Shown: positions 14,993-25,283 of the stretch, one piece after another
How the letters are laid out: every line of letters begins with the position of its first letter
Position numbering within the stretch: position 1 is the stretch's first letter
DNA from: Buchananella felis
Lineage (GTDB): Bacteria > Actinomycetota > Actinomycetes > Actinomycetales > Actinomycetaceae
Direction: 5' to 3' (one strand)
Length of the DNA stretch: 64,000 nt
Assembly (NCBI RefSeq): GCF_041380015.1
Contig: NZ_CP159978.1
The notes under the pieces: generated by a model
What the model saw: the letters and a program-made list of their open reading frames with translations, nothing else
Database searches by the model: none
What the model was told of the DNA's origin: nothing
Translations under genes and position numbers: made by a program

Positions 14993-16663
14993 CTACCGGG
15001 CCGTCTTCTGGGACGACAGAAATTCCTCGATGTGCGACTGCACGCCTTCTTCGGAGGAATACTGAGTCTTGATCTTTGACCACCAGCGGCTCGCAACAAC
15101 GGACTTCGGCCCATACCAGCCATCAGTCTCGCGTGTCCTAGTCACGACCAGTCCGTGGCGAGCTCGTGAGAGCATCACCAAAAGGACCCTCTGTTCCTCG
15201 TCCAGTGCGTCACCGTGGCTGTTCCGCTTCCCCGGTAAGTGCCCTTCCTCAAGGCCGACCACGATCGCCCAGTCGAACTGTTGGCCTTTGCCGGTGTGGG
15301 CGTTGAGCAGGTGAACTCCCGGACCGACCGACCGCTTGGGATCGGCAGTCCTGATTGACCTTACGGCGGCCCTGGCAGTAGTGGACTCGCTCTGCTCGAG
15401 GATGTCGAACGCGTCATCGACGAGTTCTCTGGCGTCGACGTCTGCGGGGTCAAGGGAGTTTAGGACAGCGAGCCTCGCGTCGGCGACCGAGGCACCCCTC
15501 GGTAGTGCGCTGACCGCCGACTGGATTAGAGCCACGGTCGCTGGATCGTCGATTGCGCGCTCCCATCTGCGCACCGGAACGTCCGTCTGATCAACGAAGG
15601 CGGCGTCGATGGTTTTCCTTCTCCACCCAGCCCTGGCGATGATCCCGATCGAGGCATCGGGCACCGCGCGGTGGATCGACGTGGCCAACCTAACCGCCAA
15701 CGCTGCCTCAGCTGCCTGGTCCTGGAGCACGAGCGCGGCCGAGCAGCCCCCGCCGGGCCACTTTTCCGGGATCGCGGAAACGAGACCTGATTCCGGGACG
15801 ACCTGCTCGCTGATCGAGTTCACTGCCTCTAAGACCATCGGAGACGAGCGGTAGGACTCGCGCAGCATGATCGGGTCGCCGCACGTACGCCTGACCTCCG
15901 CCTCGACCTCGACGGGCGCAGCACCTGCCCATGAGTAGATGCCCTGATGCGGGTCGCCAGCAAAAGTGCGCCGATCGGTGCAACTGAGGATCGATATGTC
16001 GAACTGCTGTAGTGAGAGATCCTGGAACTCATCGACCAGGACAGCTCCGAAATGCGTCTGATAGAGCCTCGCGACCGCCGGAATACGGAGAAGTCGCTGA
16101 GCGTGCCGGAGGAGATCATCATAGTGCAACTGGTTCGCCTCTTGGCGCGACCGCTCGACCTTCGCTGCTAGGAGGGTCGCCTCACTCCGTTGCCTCTGAT
16201 CAATCGTTTTGAGTACCTCAGCGTCGGAGAGTGGGGACCTCTTAACCTCGGCGAGGAGCCGCTCCGCTTCGTAGATCGCGCCACCACCTCCAGCAGCTTC
16301 CATTGCCCGACGCATGGTGCTGGTCTTCGGCATCCCCAGATCGTCCATGCGTAGACCAATAGTCCTGCCATGCGCGAGAACGACCTGGGTGGCGAAGCCG
16401 TGAAAGTTCCGCACGACGACCTGGCGGCGCGCTTGCGTCTGTCCCACAACTGAGCGTAGACGCTCTTCAAGGTTCGCGCGAGCGCGCTTAGTAAAGGTGA
16501 GGGCGAGCACTCTCTGATTCGGTTTCAGCAAGTCAATTTGGTGAGCGACCCGGTGTGCCAGTACTTCGGTCTTCCCGCATCCCGGTGGCGCAACGATCAG
16601 CAGGTGATTCTTTTCCGAGGTCGCTGCAGCGTACTGCTCCTCGCTAAGCACGAACGCACTCAC
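14993..16663 (-). CDS. gajB: UvrD/Rep-type helicase, GajB-like (Gabija)
   Basis: A 556-residue superfamily 1 helicase. Motif I APPGCGKTEVLAHR is at residues ~25-38; motif Ia LALTFTKRARANLEERL; motif II LVDEFQDLSLQQFD; motif III FAGDPHQGIYSWAG; motif V QFDWAIVVGLEEGHLPGKRN; motif VI EEQRVLLVMLSRARHG. It is compact, as in GajB, where the helicase-like subunit acts with the GajA nuclease in anti-phage defence. Its start codon overlaps the end of the OLD-family nuclease gene by 4 bp, implying translational coupling. The combination and order (nuclease first, helicase second) is the Gabija arrangement. Assignment as Gabija is by family and context. Confidence 0.85.
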   Translation of the reverse strand: MSAFVLSEEQYAAATSEKNHLLIVAPPGCGKTEVLAHRVAHQIDLLKPNQRVLALTFTKRARANLEERLRSVVGQTQARRQVVVRNFHGFATQVVLAHGRTIGLRMDDLGMPKTSTMRRAMEAAGGGGAIYEAERLLAEVKRSPLSDAEVLKTIDQRQRSEATLLAAKVERSRQEANQLHYDDLLRHAQRLLRIPAVARLYQTHFGAVLVDEFQDLSLQQFDISILSCTDRRTFAGDPHQGIYSWAGAAPVEVEAEVRRTCGDPIMLRESYRSSPMVLEAVNSISEQVVPESGLVSAIPEKWPGGGCSAALVLQDQAAEAALAVRLATSIHRAVPDASIGIIARAGWRRKTIDAAFVDQTDVPVRRWERAIDDPATVALIQSAVSALPRGASVADARLAVLNSLDPADVDARELVDDAFDILEQSESTTARAAVRSIRTADPKRSVGPGVHLLNAHTGKGQQFDWAIVVGLEEGHLPGKRNSHGDALDEEQRVLLVMLSRARHGLVVTRTRETDGWYGPKSVVASRWWSKIKTQYSSEEGVQSHIEEFLSSQKTAR

Positions 16664-18282
16664 TGCCGACTCAGTTCGTCGAGCCTTCGGACGAGCCTTG
16701 CCACGCTACCGATCCTCTCGGCGCTTTCCTCGTCCAGCGCTTCCGATATGCAGGTCGCAGCTTCAACCTTGCGATTGCCGCTGCGGCAGAACCTCGCGAC
16801 CGCTGAGATGGAAATTTCTTCAATCGTTTTAGCTCCGGAAGCCTGCAGTATTGCCTGCTTCCGGCAGAGCCCTCCGTCAATGAGAGCCTGTGCCGCAGCT
16901 GGACCTCCGAGTGCATTCGCGTACTCGTCTTCAAGGTCTTCCTTCGAGATGAAGACCCTCCGGTTGATAACGTTCTTAGGCTTTTCGCCGAACGCTTGGA
17001 TCCATGCCCCGCTCTCCTTCTCGTCCACGAGGCCCAGAAGGGTCGGTCCGAAACCATCGGGGCCTAGGAGCGGGAAGACGTTTTTGAATTTGTCGGCCCC
17101 GTCCAATTCGAGGACTAGTGCACCGAGCCGGTCGAGGTCGATGTCGAGCTTCTTGGCGACTGCCTCGACTATAACTCTGTCGGCGTCGCCCTCCACAAGG
17201 ATAACGAATCGGGCAGTCAACGCTTCGAGCAGGCGCGGAGACCACCAATGAGCTCGCACCTTCTCGACCTTCGACAGTTTGTCGTTGCCGATCTGGTGGC
17301 AGCGTCCATGCCGATCCACCGAGATGACCTCGGAGGGCTCAAACCGTTGGAGGATGTATGGCGAGTGGGTGACGATGATCTTCTGATTGCCGTCACCGCT
17401 CAGTAAGTCTGCAACTGTCCGCTGGCTCGTGGGATGGAGATGGATTTCCGGCTCGTCGATCGCTAGGACGTTCGCTGTGCCCTCGGCGAGATCAAACAGC
17501 GTCATCGCCATGAGCTGTCGGACCCCGTCCGACTGCTCCGAGAGCGACACTTGGCCATCGCCTCGGTTCAGCAAGATCGTCACGTCTTGGAGCACGTCGG
17601 TGGACGGGTCTGTGACACTGCGGACCGCGAAGTCATGCTTCGCGATCGCACGCGGCATCGCGCGACTGAGGTGGGCAGCCACTCTGTCAAGAAGGTTTCC
17701 GATCGACTCGTTGCCCGCCAGCTTCTCGTTGAACTGCTCCAAGATGGTCCTCAGCTTGTCCTCGTCGGTACCGAGATCGGCGGCGGCCAGCAAGGTACGG
17801 ACCGGGCTGTGCGCACCCTCGATCATCGACGACCCCCGCGTCGCCTTGAGGAATCGCCATCCGAAGGCCTCCAGTTGCTCTCGGCTGGGCGCTCGCTGGT
17901 GGCCACTCTCAGGGAACCATCGACGTACCGTTACAGCCTCGTCATCCTCGGGGTCCACCTCCACCAGCATCTGGACCCAGAGGTACTCGCTGGCCTGGTC
18001 ATCGGCGATGGTGATCTCATCGGGGAAAACCCGCCTGTTCTCGTCCGTGAAGTCCGCCCACAAGACATTGACGACGAGCGGCTGATTGGGATCCCTCAGG
18101 TCCCCGGGGGTCAATGCCTGGTACAAGGCAGCGGTGCTCGACCCCAAGAGCAGGTTGAGCATTCGGAGGATCGACGACTTGCCGACGTCGTTTGCGCCGA
18201 CGATCACAGCATGTCGGCGCAACTCAAGACTCAGGTCCTGAACCCGGCTGTGGTTGGTGATTCCCACACGCGATAATCGCAT
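16660..18282 (-). CDS. gajA: OLD-family ATPase-TOPRIM endonuclease, GajA-like (Gabija)
   Basis: A 540-residue protein. The N-terminal ABC-type ATPase has Walker A GANDVGKSSILRMLNLL, a signature-like SLSEQSDGVRQLMAM, Walker B VLAIDEPEIHLHP and switch IIVTHSPYIL. The C-terminal TOPRIM nuclease domain (from about residue 370) has FVILVEGDADRVIVEAV, ELDGADKF and LGLVDEKESG. Family members cleave DNA in a nucleotide-sensitive manner and assemble with GajB. The start at 18282 (MRLSRVGITNH) is chosen because the ATPase fold begins there; an upstream TTG would add 19 residues. Its leader and the 18283-18510 gap show no other gene. Confidence 0.85.
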   Translation of the reverse strand: MRLSRVGITNHSRVQDLSLELRRHAVIVGANDVGKSSILRMLNLLLGSSTAALYQALTPGDLRDPNQPLVVNVLWADFTDENRRVFPDEITIADDQASEYLWVQMLVEVDPEDDEAVTVRRWFPESGHQRAPSREQLEAFGWRFLKATRGSSMIEGAHSPVRTLLAAADLGTDEDKLRTILEQFNEKLAGNESIGNLLDRVAAHLSRAMPRAIAKHDFAVRSVTDPSTDVLQDVTILLNRGDGQVSLSEQSDGVRQLMAMTLFDLAEGTANVLAIDEPEIHLHPTSQRTVADLLSGDGNQKIIVTHSPYILQRFEPSEVISVDRHGRCHQIGNDKLSKVEKVRAHWWSPRLLEALTARFVILVEGDADRVIVEAVAKKLDIDLDRLGALVLELDGADKFKNVFPLLGPDGFGPTLLGLVDEKESGAWIQAFGEKPKNVINRRVFISKEDLEDEYANALGGPAAAQALIDGGLCRKQAILQASGAKTIEEISISAVARFCRSGNRKVEAATCISEALDEESAERIGSVARLVRRLDELSRQ

Positions 18283-18510
18283 TATTACACACTCTCTCGC
18301 ATTCCGGCGCAACGGTCGAGCTTCAAAGAATGACTCCAATCCATGAGATCACCGTGCTCGGTATGAATGGACGCGGATCACACAGAAGATTACGCCGTCG
18401 TCCTTGAATTCTCCCAAGGGAAAGCCCATTTTCATAGGCGAGCAATGTCGTATCACTGGCAAACGCAATCCCACTCTGTTTCTTCCCGCCAGACGTAAGC
18501 CCGCTTGGAC

Positions 18511-19596
<1,086 letters not shown>

Positions 19597-19694
19597 GCCG
19601 GCGAGTTTACCGGCCCGCCCGCGCGGCTTGGGTTGCCGTCCACCCGGCTTTGCGCCACATTGCCCACTCCCTTGCCCGTTCTTTTGGCTCTGTT

Positions 19695-19713
19695 GGACGA
19701 CGCTGCCGCCCGC
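19695..19713 (+). repeat. dispersed GGACGACGTT motif, copy 5
   Basis: GGACGACGCTGCCGCCCGC in the divergent intergenic region between ychF and rmuC. Confidence 0.5.
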
Positions 19714-19825
19714 TGCCACTCTCCCACCGCCGCCCTGCGCGCCGCTTTCATGGCCGACGCCGCCACCCACCACTGCCCCGCCTGCCTCCGCTTCAAATGT
19801 TGGTCCCTGCTGATTAGGTATCCCC

Positions 19826-21145
19826 ATGGAGTTCTGGGAAGTTGCTTTGATGTTGGTGCTCGCGACCTTGGCGGGGGCGGGCGGCTGGTTCCTGGGCCGT
19901 GGTCAGGGCCGGGCGAGCGCTGCGCAGGAGAGTCACGATGCGGTGGCCCGGGCGCAGCAGGAGGCCACAGTGGCTAGCGCGGAGGCCACGCGAGCCACCG
20001 GGGCGCTGGCGGACGCAAACGCGCGCGCCGAGGAGCTGATCGCTGCGGAGAAGCGCAACGCCGAGCTGCTGGTACGGGCCGAGCGCGAGCGCTCCGAGGG
20101 CCAGGTCCGGGTGGAGCGGGAGCGTGCCGCCGGGGTCATCGAGGCGGAACGAGCCCGCGCTAAGACCCTGGAGCAGCAACTCCACGCCCAGCGCGAGCAG
20201 GCCAGCAAGAACACCGAGGTCCTGCGCCAGCTCACCCCGGTGCGGGAGGTGCTGGACGGCCTGGCCCGCAAGGTGGAGAGCGGGGAGAAGGAGCGCTCCA
20301 CCCAGTTCGCGGCGCTCAACACCCAGCTGGAGGCGGCAGCCCGCACGGACGCGGAGTTGCTCACCGCCACCCGTTCCCTGGACGGGGTGCTGCGCGCCGC
20401 GCGCTCGCGCGGCCTGTGGGGTGAGACCACGCTGCGCCGGGTGATCGAGGCCTCCGGGATGCTGCGGCACGTGGACTTCGACGAACAGCGCGCCATCCCT
20501 GGCTCCGCCCAGCGCCCGGACGTGACAGTGCACCTGCCCGGCGGCGCCCACCTGGCCATCGACGCCAAGGTGCCGCTGGACGCCTACCTAGAAAGCCAGG
20601 ACGCCGGCACCGGCGCTCCCGTCGACCTCGCTGCGCACGCCCAAGCCGTGCGCTCGCACGTCAGTGCCCTGGCCAAGCGCAACTACCCCGGGGCGCTCGG
20701 TGACGGCCCGCAGGCCACCATCCTGTTCCTGCCCGCCGAGCCCCTGCTGTCCGGCGCGCTGGAGGCCGACTCCACGCTGCTGCCCAAGGCCCTGGAGAGC
20801 GGCATCATCCTGGCCACGCCGGCCAGCCTGCTGGCCGTCCTGAAGGCTGTGGCTGCCGTGTGGAGCCAGGAGGCCGCACGGGAGGACGCCGAGCGCCTGC
20901 TGGAGGTGGGGCGCACGCTCTACGACCGCCTGGGCACGGTGGCCTCACACATGACCGATCTAGGCAAGCACCTGGACAAGACCGTGGCCAGCTACAACAA
21001 GGTGGTGGGCTCCTACGAGGGCCGCCTGCTCGTCACGGCCCGGGAGGTCGCCACGCTCTCCTCCAAGGAACTGGCGGTGCCGGAGCTGCTGCCGGACTCC
21101 GTTCAGGTGCGCGGCTTCACCAAGCCGGAGCTCACCGGCCAGTAG
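19826..21145 (+). CDS. rmuC: DNA recombination protein RmuC
   Basis: A 439-residue protein. An N-terminal membrane anchor (residues ~5-24, EVALMLVLATLAGAGGWFLG) precedes a long coiled coil (about 30-160) and the RmuC nuclease-like domain with RGLWGETTLRRVIEASGMLR, DVTVHLPGGAHLAIDAKVPL (the acidic and lysine residues of a restriction-like fold) and the final LGKHLDKTVASYNKVVGSYE. Proteins of this family limit inversion at inverted repeats in E. coli. It stands divergent from ychF and converges with the ornithine cyclodeaminase gene across a strong terminator. Confidence 0.92.
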   Translation: MEFWEVALMLVLATLAGAGGWFLGRGQGRASAAQESHDAVARAQQEATVASAEATRATGALADANARAEELIAAEKRNAELLVRAERERSEGQVRVERERAAGVIEAERARAKTLEQQLHAQREQASKNTEVLRQLTPVREVLDGLARKVESGEKERSTQFAALNTQLEAAARTDAELLTATRSLDGVLRAARSRGLWGETTLRRVIEASGMLRHVDFDEQRAIPGSAQRPDVTVHLPGGAHLAIDAKVPLDAYLESQDAGTGAPVDLAAHAQAVRSHVSALAKRNYPGALGDGPQATILFLPAEPLLSGALEADSTLLPKALESGIILATPASLLAVLKAVAAVWSQEAAREDAERLLEVGRTLYDRLGTVASHMTDLGKHLDKTVASYNKVVGSYEGRLLVTAREVATLSSKELAVPELLPDSVQVRGFTKPELTGQ

Positions 21146-21164
21146 CGCCCTTCCCCAAAACTAA

Positions 21165-21202
21165 GGTGTGGGCCGCGAGCGCACCCGCTCGCGGCCCACA
21201 CC
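21165..21202. terminator. bidirectional hairpin terminator (rmuC / ornithine cyclodeaminase)
   Basis: Perfect 16-bp stem (GGTGTGGGCCGCGAGC and its complement) with a 6-base loop between convergent genes. Confidence 0.75.
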
Positions 21203-21287
21203 CAGCCCGGCCCTGCGAGACCCCAGGCAACCTCGGCGCCACTCCTCCGCCCGGGGCGGGCCCCGGGCCCGGCCCCGCGAGCCCCGG

Positions 21288-22301
21288 CTACTTCAGGTCG
21301 ATCATTCCGAACAGGTCCTTCGGGTCCTCCGGGTCCGCGATCAGGTCCAGCTCCTCGAAAAAGTCCGTGCCCTCCACGGCCTGCTCCAGGTAGCGCAGCG
21401 CACAGAAGTCCTCCACCGCGAAGCCCACAGAGTCAAAGATCGTCACCTGCTCGGCGCTGGTGCGGCCCTCGCGCCGTCCCGTGATGACCTCCCACAGTTC
21501 GGTGACCGGGAAGTCGGCCGGCTTGGCCTGGATCTCCCCCTCGATGCGGGTCTGCTCCGTGTACTCCACGAACACCGGCCCCAGGTCCAAGATCCGTTCG
21601 TCCAGCTCGGTCTTGCCGGGGCAGTCACCGCCCACGCCGGTCACGTGGGTGCCGGGAGCAACGTCGTCCACGCTCAGTACGGTGGCGTTGCGCTTATCCG
21701 CAGTGCAGGTGATGATCGCGTTACAGCCCGCCACCGCAGCGGCCGCGCTCTCAGCAATCCGCACCTCGGTGCCCAGCTTGGCTAGGTTCGCCCGCATCTT
21801 GGAGCTGGCGGCCGGGTCCACGTCGAACACCGTCACGCTCTCCACCTGGCGCACCGCGCGCATGCCGAGCACCTGGAACTCAGACTGCGAACCTGCCCCC
21901 ACCATGCCCAGCCGCAGTGGACCAGCCGGGGCCAGGTACTTCGCGGCCAAGCCCGTAGTTGCGGCGGTGCGCAACGCGGTCAGCAGAGTCATCTCCGCCT
22001 CGAAACGGGGGTAGCCGTTGTGAACATCGGCCAACACGCCAAAGGCTGTGACGGTTTGGAAACCGCGGGCCGGATTGGAGGGGTGGCCGTTGACGAACTT
22101 AAAACCGTAGCTCACCCCATCCGTGGTGGGCATCAGCTCGATCACGCCCTCTGCGGTGTGGGAGGCCACGCGGGGCCGCAACTCGAACTGCTCCCAGCGG
22201 GCGAAGTCCTTCTCCAGGGCATCCACCAAGCCTGCAATCGCCGCCTCGGGACCGACGGCTGCCAGCCAGCGACGCATGTTCTCCACGTTGACGAAACGCA
22301 T
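21288..22301 (-). CDS. ornithine cyclodeaminase family protein
   Basis: A 337-residue NAD-dependent enzyme of the ornithine cyclodeaminase/mu-crystallin family, expected to convert L-ornithine to L-proline and ammonia. The Rossmann part has LRLGMVGAGSQSEFQVLGMR and VTVFDVDP; the ornithine-enzyme signature VTGVGGDCPGKTELDERILD (with the catalytic Asp) is present, favouring true ornithine cyclodeaminase over alanine or lysine relatives. Start at 22301 has GGGAGG five bases upstream; the longer open frame does not. Divergent from an Lrp/AsnC regulator, which probably controls it in response to an amino acid. Confidence 0.88.
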   Translation of the reverse strand: MRFVNVENMRRWLAAVGPEAAIAGLVDALEKDFARWEQFELRPRVASHTAEGVIELMPTTDGVSYGFKFVNGHPSNPARGFQTVTAFGVLADVHNGYPRFEAEMTLLTALRTAATTGLAAKYLAPAGPLRLGMVGAGSQSEFQVLGMRAVRQVESVTVFDVDPAASSKMRANLAKLGTEVRIAESAAAAVAGCNAIITCTADKRNATVLSVDDVAPGTHVTGVGGDCPGKTELDERILDLGPVFVEYTEQTRIEGEIQAKPADFPVTELWEVITGRREGRTSAEQVTIFDSVGFAVEDFCALRYLEQAVEGTDFFEELDLIADPEDPKDLFGMIDLK

Positions 22302-22435
22302 CTCACCCTCCCACCCAAACCGGGACTTATGGCCTGTGAGGCACAGCATACGGACGAGCATTGTGCATACTCAACGCCAATTTCGCGCTAGTTTCGCCCA
22401 TCACTGCTACTAATTGCGCTCCTTGAGGATACGTT

Positions 22436-22873
22436 TTGCCCATGCGCTCCTTGGACTCACTTGACCGCAATCTCATCGCCGCGCTCCGGGCCAACGCGCG
22501 CGCCCCGCTGGCCGAACTCGCCCGCGAGCTGCAAGTCACCCGCTCCACCGTCACCCGGCGCCTGGAGGCACTACAGCGGGACGGCATCATTCAAGGCTTC
22601 TCCGTGCTCCTGCGCACCGACGTGGACGACACCCTCATCCGCGCCATCTCCCACCTAGCCATAGAAGGCCCCCACGTGGACCGCGCAATCCAGCAGCTAC
22701 GCGGCATGCCGCAGGTGGTGGGCCTGTACTCCACCAACGGCGAATGGGACCTAGTGGCACAGTTGGCCGCAGAAAGTCTCGCAACAGTTGACGTGGTCCT
22801 ATCGCAGATCCGCAAGATACCGGGGGTAACGCGCTCGGAGACCAGCCTGCTGCTGCGCTCCGTACTGGCCTGA
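22436..22873 (+). CDS. Lrp/AsnC-family transcriptional regulator
   Basis: A 145-residue regulator. The N-terminal helix-turn-helix reads LDSLDRNLIAALRANARAPL, AELARELQVTRSTVTRRLEA; the C-terminal RAM domain, about 70-140, is the amino-acid-binding dimerisation domain (GMPQVVGLYSTNGEWDLVAQ). The ribosome-binding site GAGG is 7 bases from a TTG at 22436 but 13 from the ATG two codons later, so TTG is the better start. Divergent from ornithine cyclodeaminase, the usual arrangement of Lrp-type local regulators and amino-acid catabolic genes. Confidence 0.9.
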   Translation: MPMRSLDSLDRNLIAALRANARAPLAELARELQVTRSTVTRRLEALQRDGIIQGFSVLLRTDVDDTLIRAISHLAIEGPHVDRAIQQLRGMPQVVGLYSTNGEWDLVAQLAAESLATVDVVLSQIRKIPGVTRSETSLLLRSVLA

Positions 22874-22907
22874 AAACGGCGCGGCCACGGTGCTGGGCGG
22901 CGGCGCG

Positions 22908-22926
22908 TGGACGACGTCGGCCACCC
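22908..22926 (+). repeat. dispersed GGACGACGTT motif, copy 6
   Basis: TGGACGACGTCGGCCACCC between the Lrp and phosphofructokinase genes; here both ends of the motif family (GGACGACGT and GTCGGCCACCC) are fused. Confidence 0.45.
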
Positions 22927-23046
22927 ACGCCCAAATCGTTGCGGCCGGCGGGCGGGGCGGCCAAAGCGCACCCCACTCGTCCCGGATGGCTGCGGCCGCG
23001 CACTAGTAGTGTTTCTGCCATCTGCCCCCGCACAGAGGAGAAGAAA

Positions 23047-24177
23047 ATGGCCAAGGCTGCGAAGCGAGTTGGAATCCTCACCGCAGGCGGGGACAGCCCC
23101 GGCCTGAACGCCGCCATTCGCGGGTTTGGCAAGGCGGCGATCGGGCACCACGGGATGGAGCTGATCGGCTTCCGCGACGGCATTCGCGGACTGGCGGAGA
23201 ACCGGACGGTGAAGCTGGACTCGGCCTCGCTCAGCGGCATTCTTACCGTGGGCGGCACGATGCTGGGCACGTCCCGGGACAAGGTCCACCGCATGGTCGT
23301 GGACGGGGAGGTGCGAGACATGGTGCCGACGATCCTCGAGAACTACGAGTCCAACAACCTGGACGCTCTGGTGTGTATCGGCGGCGGCGGCACCGCGAAG
23401 AACGCTTATCGGCTGGCCAAGGCGGGGCTGAACGTCATCCACCTGCCCAAGACGATCGACAACGACATCGCGCACACCGACACCTCCTTCGGTTTCTCCA
23501 CCGCCCTTGGGATCGCCACCGAAGCGATTGACCGTCTGCACTCCACCGCGCACTCCCACCACCGCATCATCGTCGTGGAGATCATGGGACACCGGGCCGG
23601 CTGGCTGGCCCTGGGCGCGGGCATCGCGGGCGGCGCAGACATCATCCTGCTGCCGGAGATCCCCTACTCGATCGACTCCGTGGTGGAGTCCATCAAGCGC
23701 CGGGCCGAGCGGGGCCACATGTTCTCCGTCATCGCGATCGCGGAGGGCGCCCTGGACCAGGCCGACCACGCCGAGCTCGCGGCAGCCGAGGCGCTGCGCC
23801 GCTCCGCGACCACCCCGGAGGCCCGCGAGGCCGCCAAGAAGCACCGCGCCTCCGTGATCGCCTCCCACCGGGGCAACGCATTCAAGCTCGCCGGGATCCT
23901 GGAGGAGGCCACCGGGCTGGAGTCGCGCGTGACCGTGCTGGGCTACGTGCAGCGCGGCGGCACCCCGGATGCCAACGACCGCATGCTCGGCACCCTGCTG
24001 GGCGGAGCGGGTGCCGACCTGGTGGCTGAGGGCGTCACTGGAGTGACCGTGGCCTCCCAGGGGCAGGCCGCCGTGCCGGTCGCCCTGGCGGACGTGGCCG
24101 GCAACCTCAAGACCGTGCCCCTGGACCACCCCTGGATCCTGGCCGCGCGACACGTGGGCACGGGCCTGGGAGACTGA
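23047..24177 (+). CDS. pfkA: 6-phosphofructokinase
   Basis: Glycolytic phosphofructokinase, 376 residues. Motifs are GILTAGGDSPGLNAAIRGFG, CIGGGGTAKNAYRLAKAG, HLPKTIDNDIAHTDTSFGFS, EIMGHRAGWLAL and VLGYVQRGGTPDANDR. It belongs to the mixed-substrate phosphofructokinase clade. The active-site region reads GGGGT where E. coli PfkA has GGDGS, and has lysine in PKTIDND where ATP enzymes have glycine, so whether ATP or pyrophosphate is the phosphoryl donor is open. The ATG has AGAGGAG nearby. A single gene followed by a strong hairpin. Confidence 0.93.
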   Translation: MAKAAKRVGILTAGGDSPGLNAAIRGFGKAAIGHHGMELIGFRDGIRGLAENRTVKLDSASLSGILTVGGTMLGTSRDKVHRMVVDGEVRDMVPTILENYESNNLDALVCIGGGGTAKNAYRLAKAGLNVIHLPKTIDNDIAHTDTSFGFSTALGIATEAIDRLHSTAHSHHRIIVVEIMGHRAGWLALGAGIAGGADIILLPEIPYSIDSVVESIKRRAERGHMFSVIAIAEGALDQADHAELAAAEALRRSATTPEAREAAKKHRASVIASHRGNAFKLAGILEEATGLESRVTVLGYVQRGGTPDANDRMLGTLLGGAGADLVAEGVTGVTVASQGQAAVPVALADVAGNLKTVPLDHPWILAARHVGTGLGD

Positions 24178-24197
24178 CCACCACGGGGCTGGAGCTG

Positions 24198-24236
24198 GGC
24201 GGGGGCGGGAAGGCGATTGGTCTTCCCGCCCCCGCC
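24198..24236 (+). terminator. hairpin terminator after pfkA
   Basis: 15-bp perfect stem (GGCGGGGGCGGGAAG and its complement) with a 9-base loop, 21 bp past the stop. Confidence 0.7.
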
Positions 24237-24282
24237 TGCTTTGCGCCGCTTTCCCGGCTCTTCGCGGGTGAAGATGGGGGTT

Positions 24283-24405
24283 GTGGTGGGTGCTGGCGCG
24301 TTGCCCCCGAGCGCACAAGCGTGCGGTCGGGGTACATGCGACCGACCGGTGCCACGGCACCAAGCGGTCGCATGTACCCCGATGCAACATTTGCGAGGTT
24401 GGGGT
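24283..24405 (+). repeat. dispersed ~120-bp hairpin element, family 1, copy B
   Basis: Best-preserved copy. Hairpin 2 has 18-base perfect arms at 24327-24344 and 24365-24382 (TCGGGGTACATGCGACCG and its complement), and its loop contains a further perfect GGTGCC/GGCACC pair. Hairpin 1 (GCGCAC...GTGCG) lies just upstream and shares bases with the left arm of hairpin 2, so only one of the two can form at a time. Confidence 0.8.
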
Positions 24406-25283
24406 GAGTCGGGGCCGCAGTCGCGCGCACGCCTCTCGCCCCGGGAAGCGGGAAGCGCCGTCGAGGAGCGCAGCACGGACACCACCCGCTCCCTGGTCGA
24501 GTCCGTACCGGGGAGCGGGGAGTGCGGACGGGGAGCGCAGGCGGGGAGCGCCGGTCCCCGCCCCAAATGCCCCAGCCAGGGCAGCTCTTCTTTCCGCGCG
24601 TGCGCGGGGCTCCTGCTTTAGCGTGCCGCCGTAACGCTAGCTCGGGCGACTTTCTGCGTGTGCGCGGGGGCTCCACTGGGGCGGTCGGCGGTGAGCGAGC
24701 CAACCGCGAACGCCACACCGGATCACTTCGGCCTTACCCATCGCGGAGTAACGGGCAGCTACCGGCCAGGAGCCTTGCGCAAACGATTGCGCCTTTATTG
24801 CAGTCATTGAGCCGTTGTTGCAGCTCTCCTGGCCTTGGGCGACCTATTGCGCCTTTAATCGGCCCCGTAGCGCTACAAGAGCTGCAATAAAGCTTAAACC
24901 GCTACAACAAGGGCTCAACCGTTTGCGCGACGACCATCCCGGGCGCTACGCCACTCTAAGGGGAGCTACTCCACCCACACCGACAGCAACAGCCTCATCC
25001 TCGAAGAGCCCCGTTTCTTCTGTCCAGACTTACCGATGCACGGCCCTCCGCCGGTAGCAAGAACACACGGCGCGATAGCCTCGACTTATCAGAAAGGCAA
25101 TTAGATGACACAGAAAGGTGCAAGCGATCACATTGATTGGTCACACCCTTGTGACTTTCGTTAAAGCAGCGCCCATAAACCGGTGAATTCCTCCACCAAA
25201 TCTCCAAATCCTTTTCTCTTCGGCGTAAGCTGCCACGCGTCCGAGGGGCACCCAGTCTCTCGCCTACCTTCCCGGAGTTCCAT
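24406..25283. other. intergenic region without supported gene
   Basis: No coding sequence is supported between the phosphofructokinase terminator and the surface-protein gene. It holds the family 2 palindrome at 24777-24928 and, near 25140-25155, a small dyad GTCACA-CCCT-TGTGAC in an AT-richer segment that probably contains the surface-protein promoter. Confidence 0.5.
24777..24928. repeat. ~150-bp imperfect palindrome, family 2, uninterrupted copy
   Basis: Bounded by GCGCAAACG at 24777 and its inverse CGTTTGCGC at 24920-24928. Each arm is made of loosely repeated ~20-base units (TTGAGCC, TTGTTGCAGC, TTTATTGCAG types). The left arm reads GCGCAAACGATTGCGCC, the right arm inverted reads GCGCAAACGGTTGAGCC, and the units continue to match inward. 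Two other copies in the window are each split by an IS3-family element. Confidence 0.7.

Noticed and set aside
25140..25155. CRP/GlxR-type binding site
   Set aside because: The half-sites are in the wrong order (GTCACA then TGTGAC, with a 4-base gap) compared with the TGTGA-N6-TCACA consensus.
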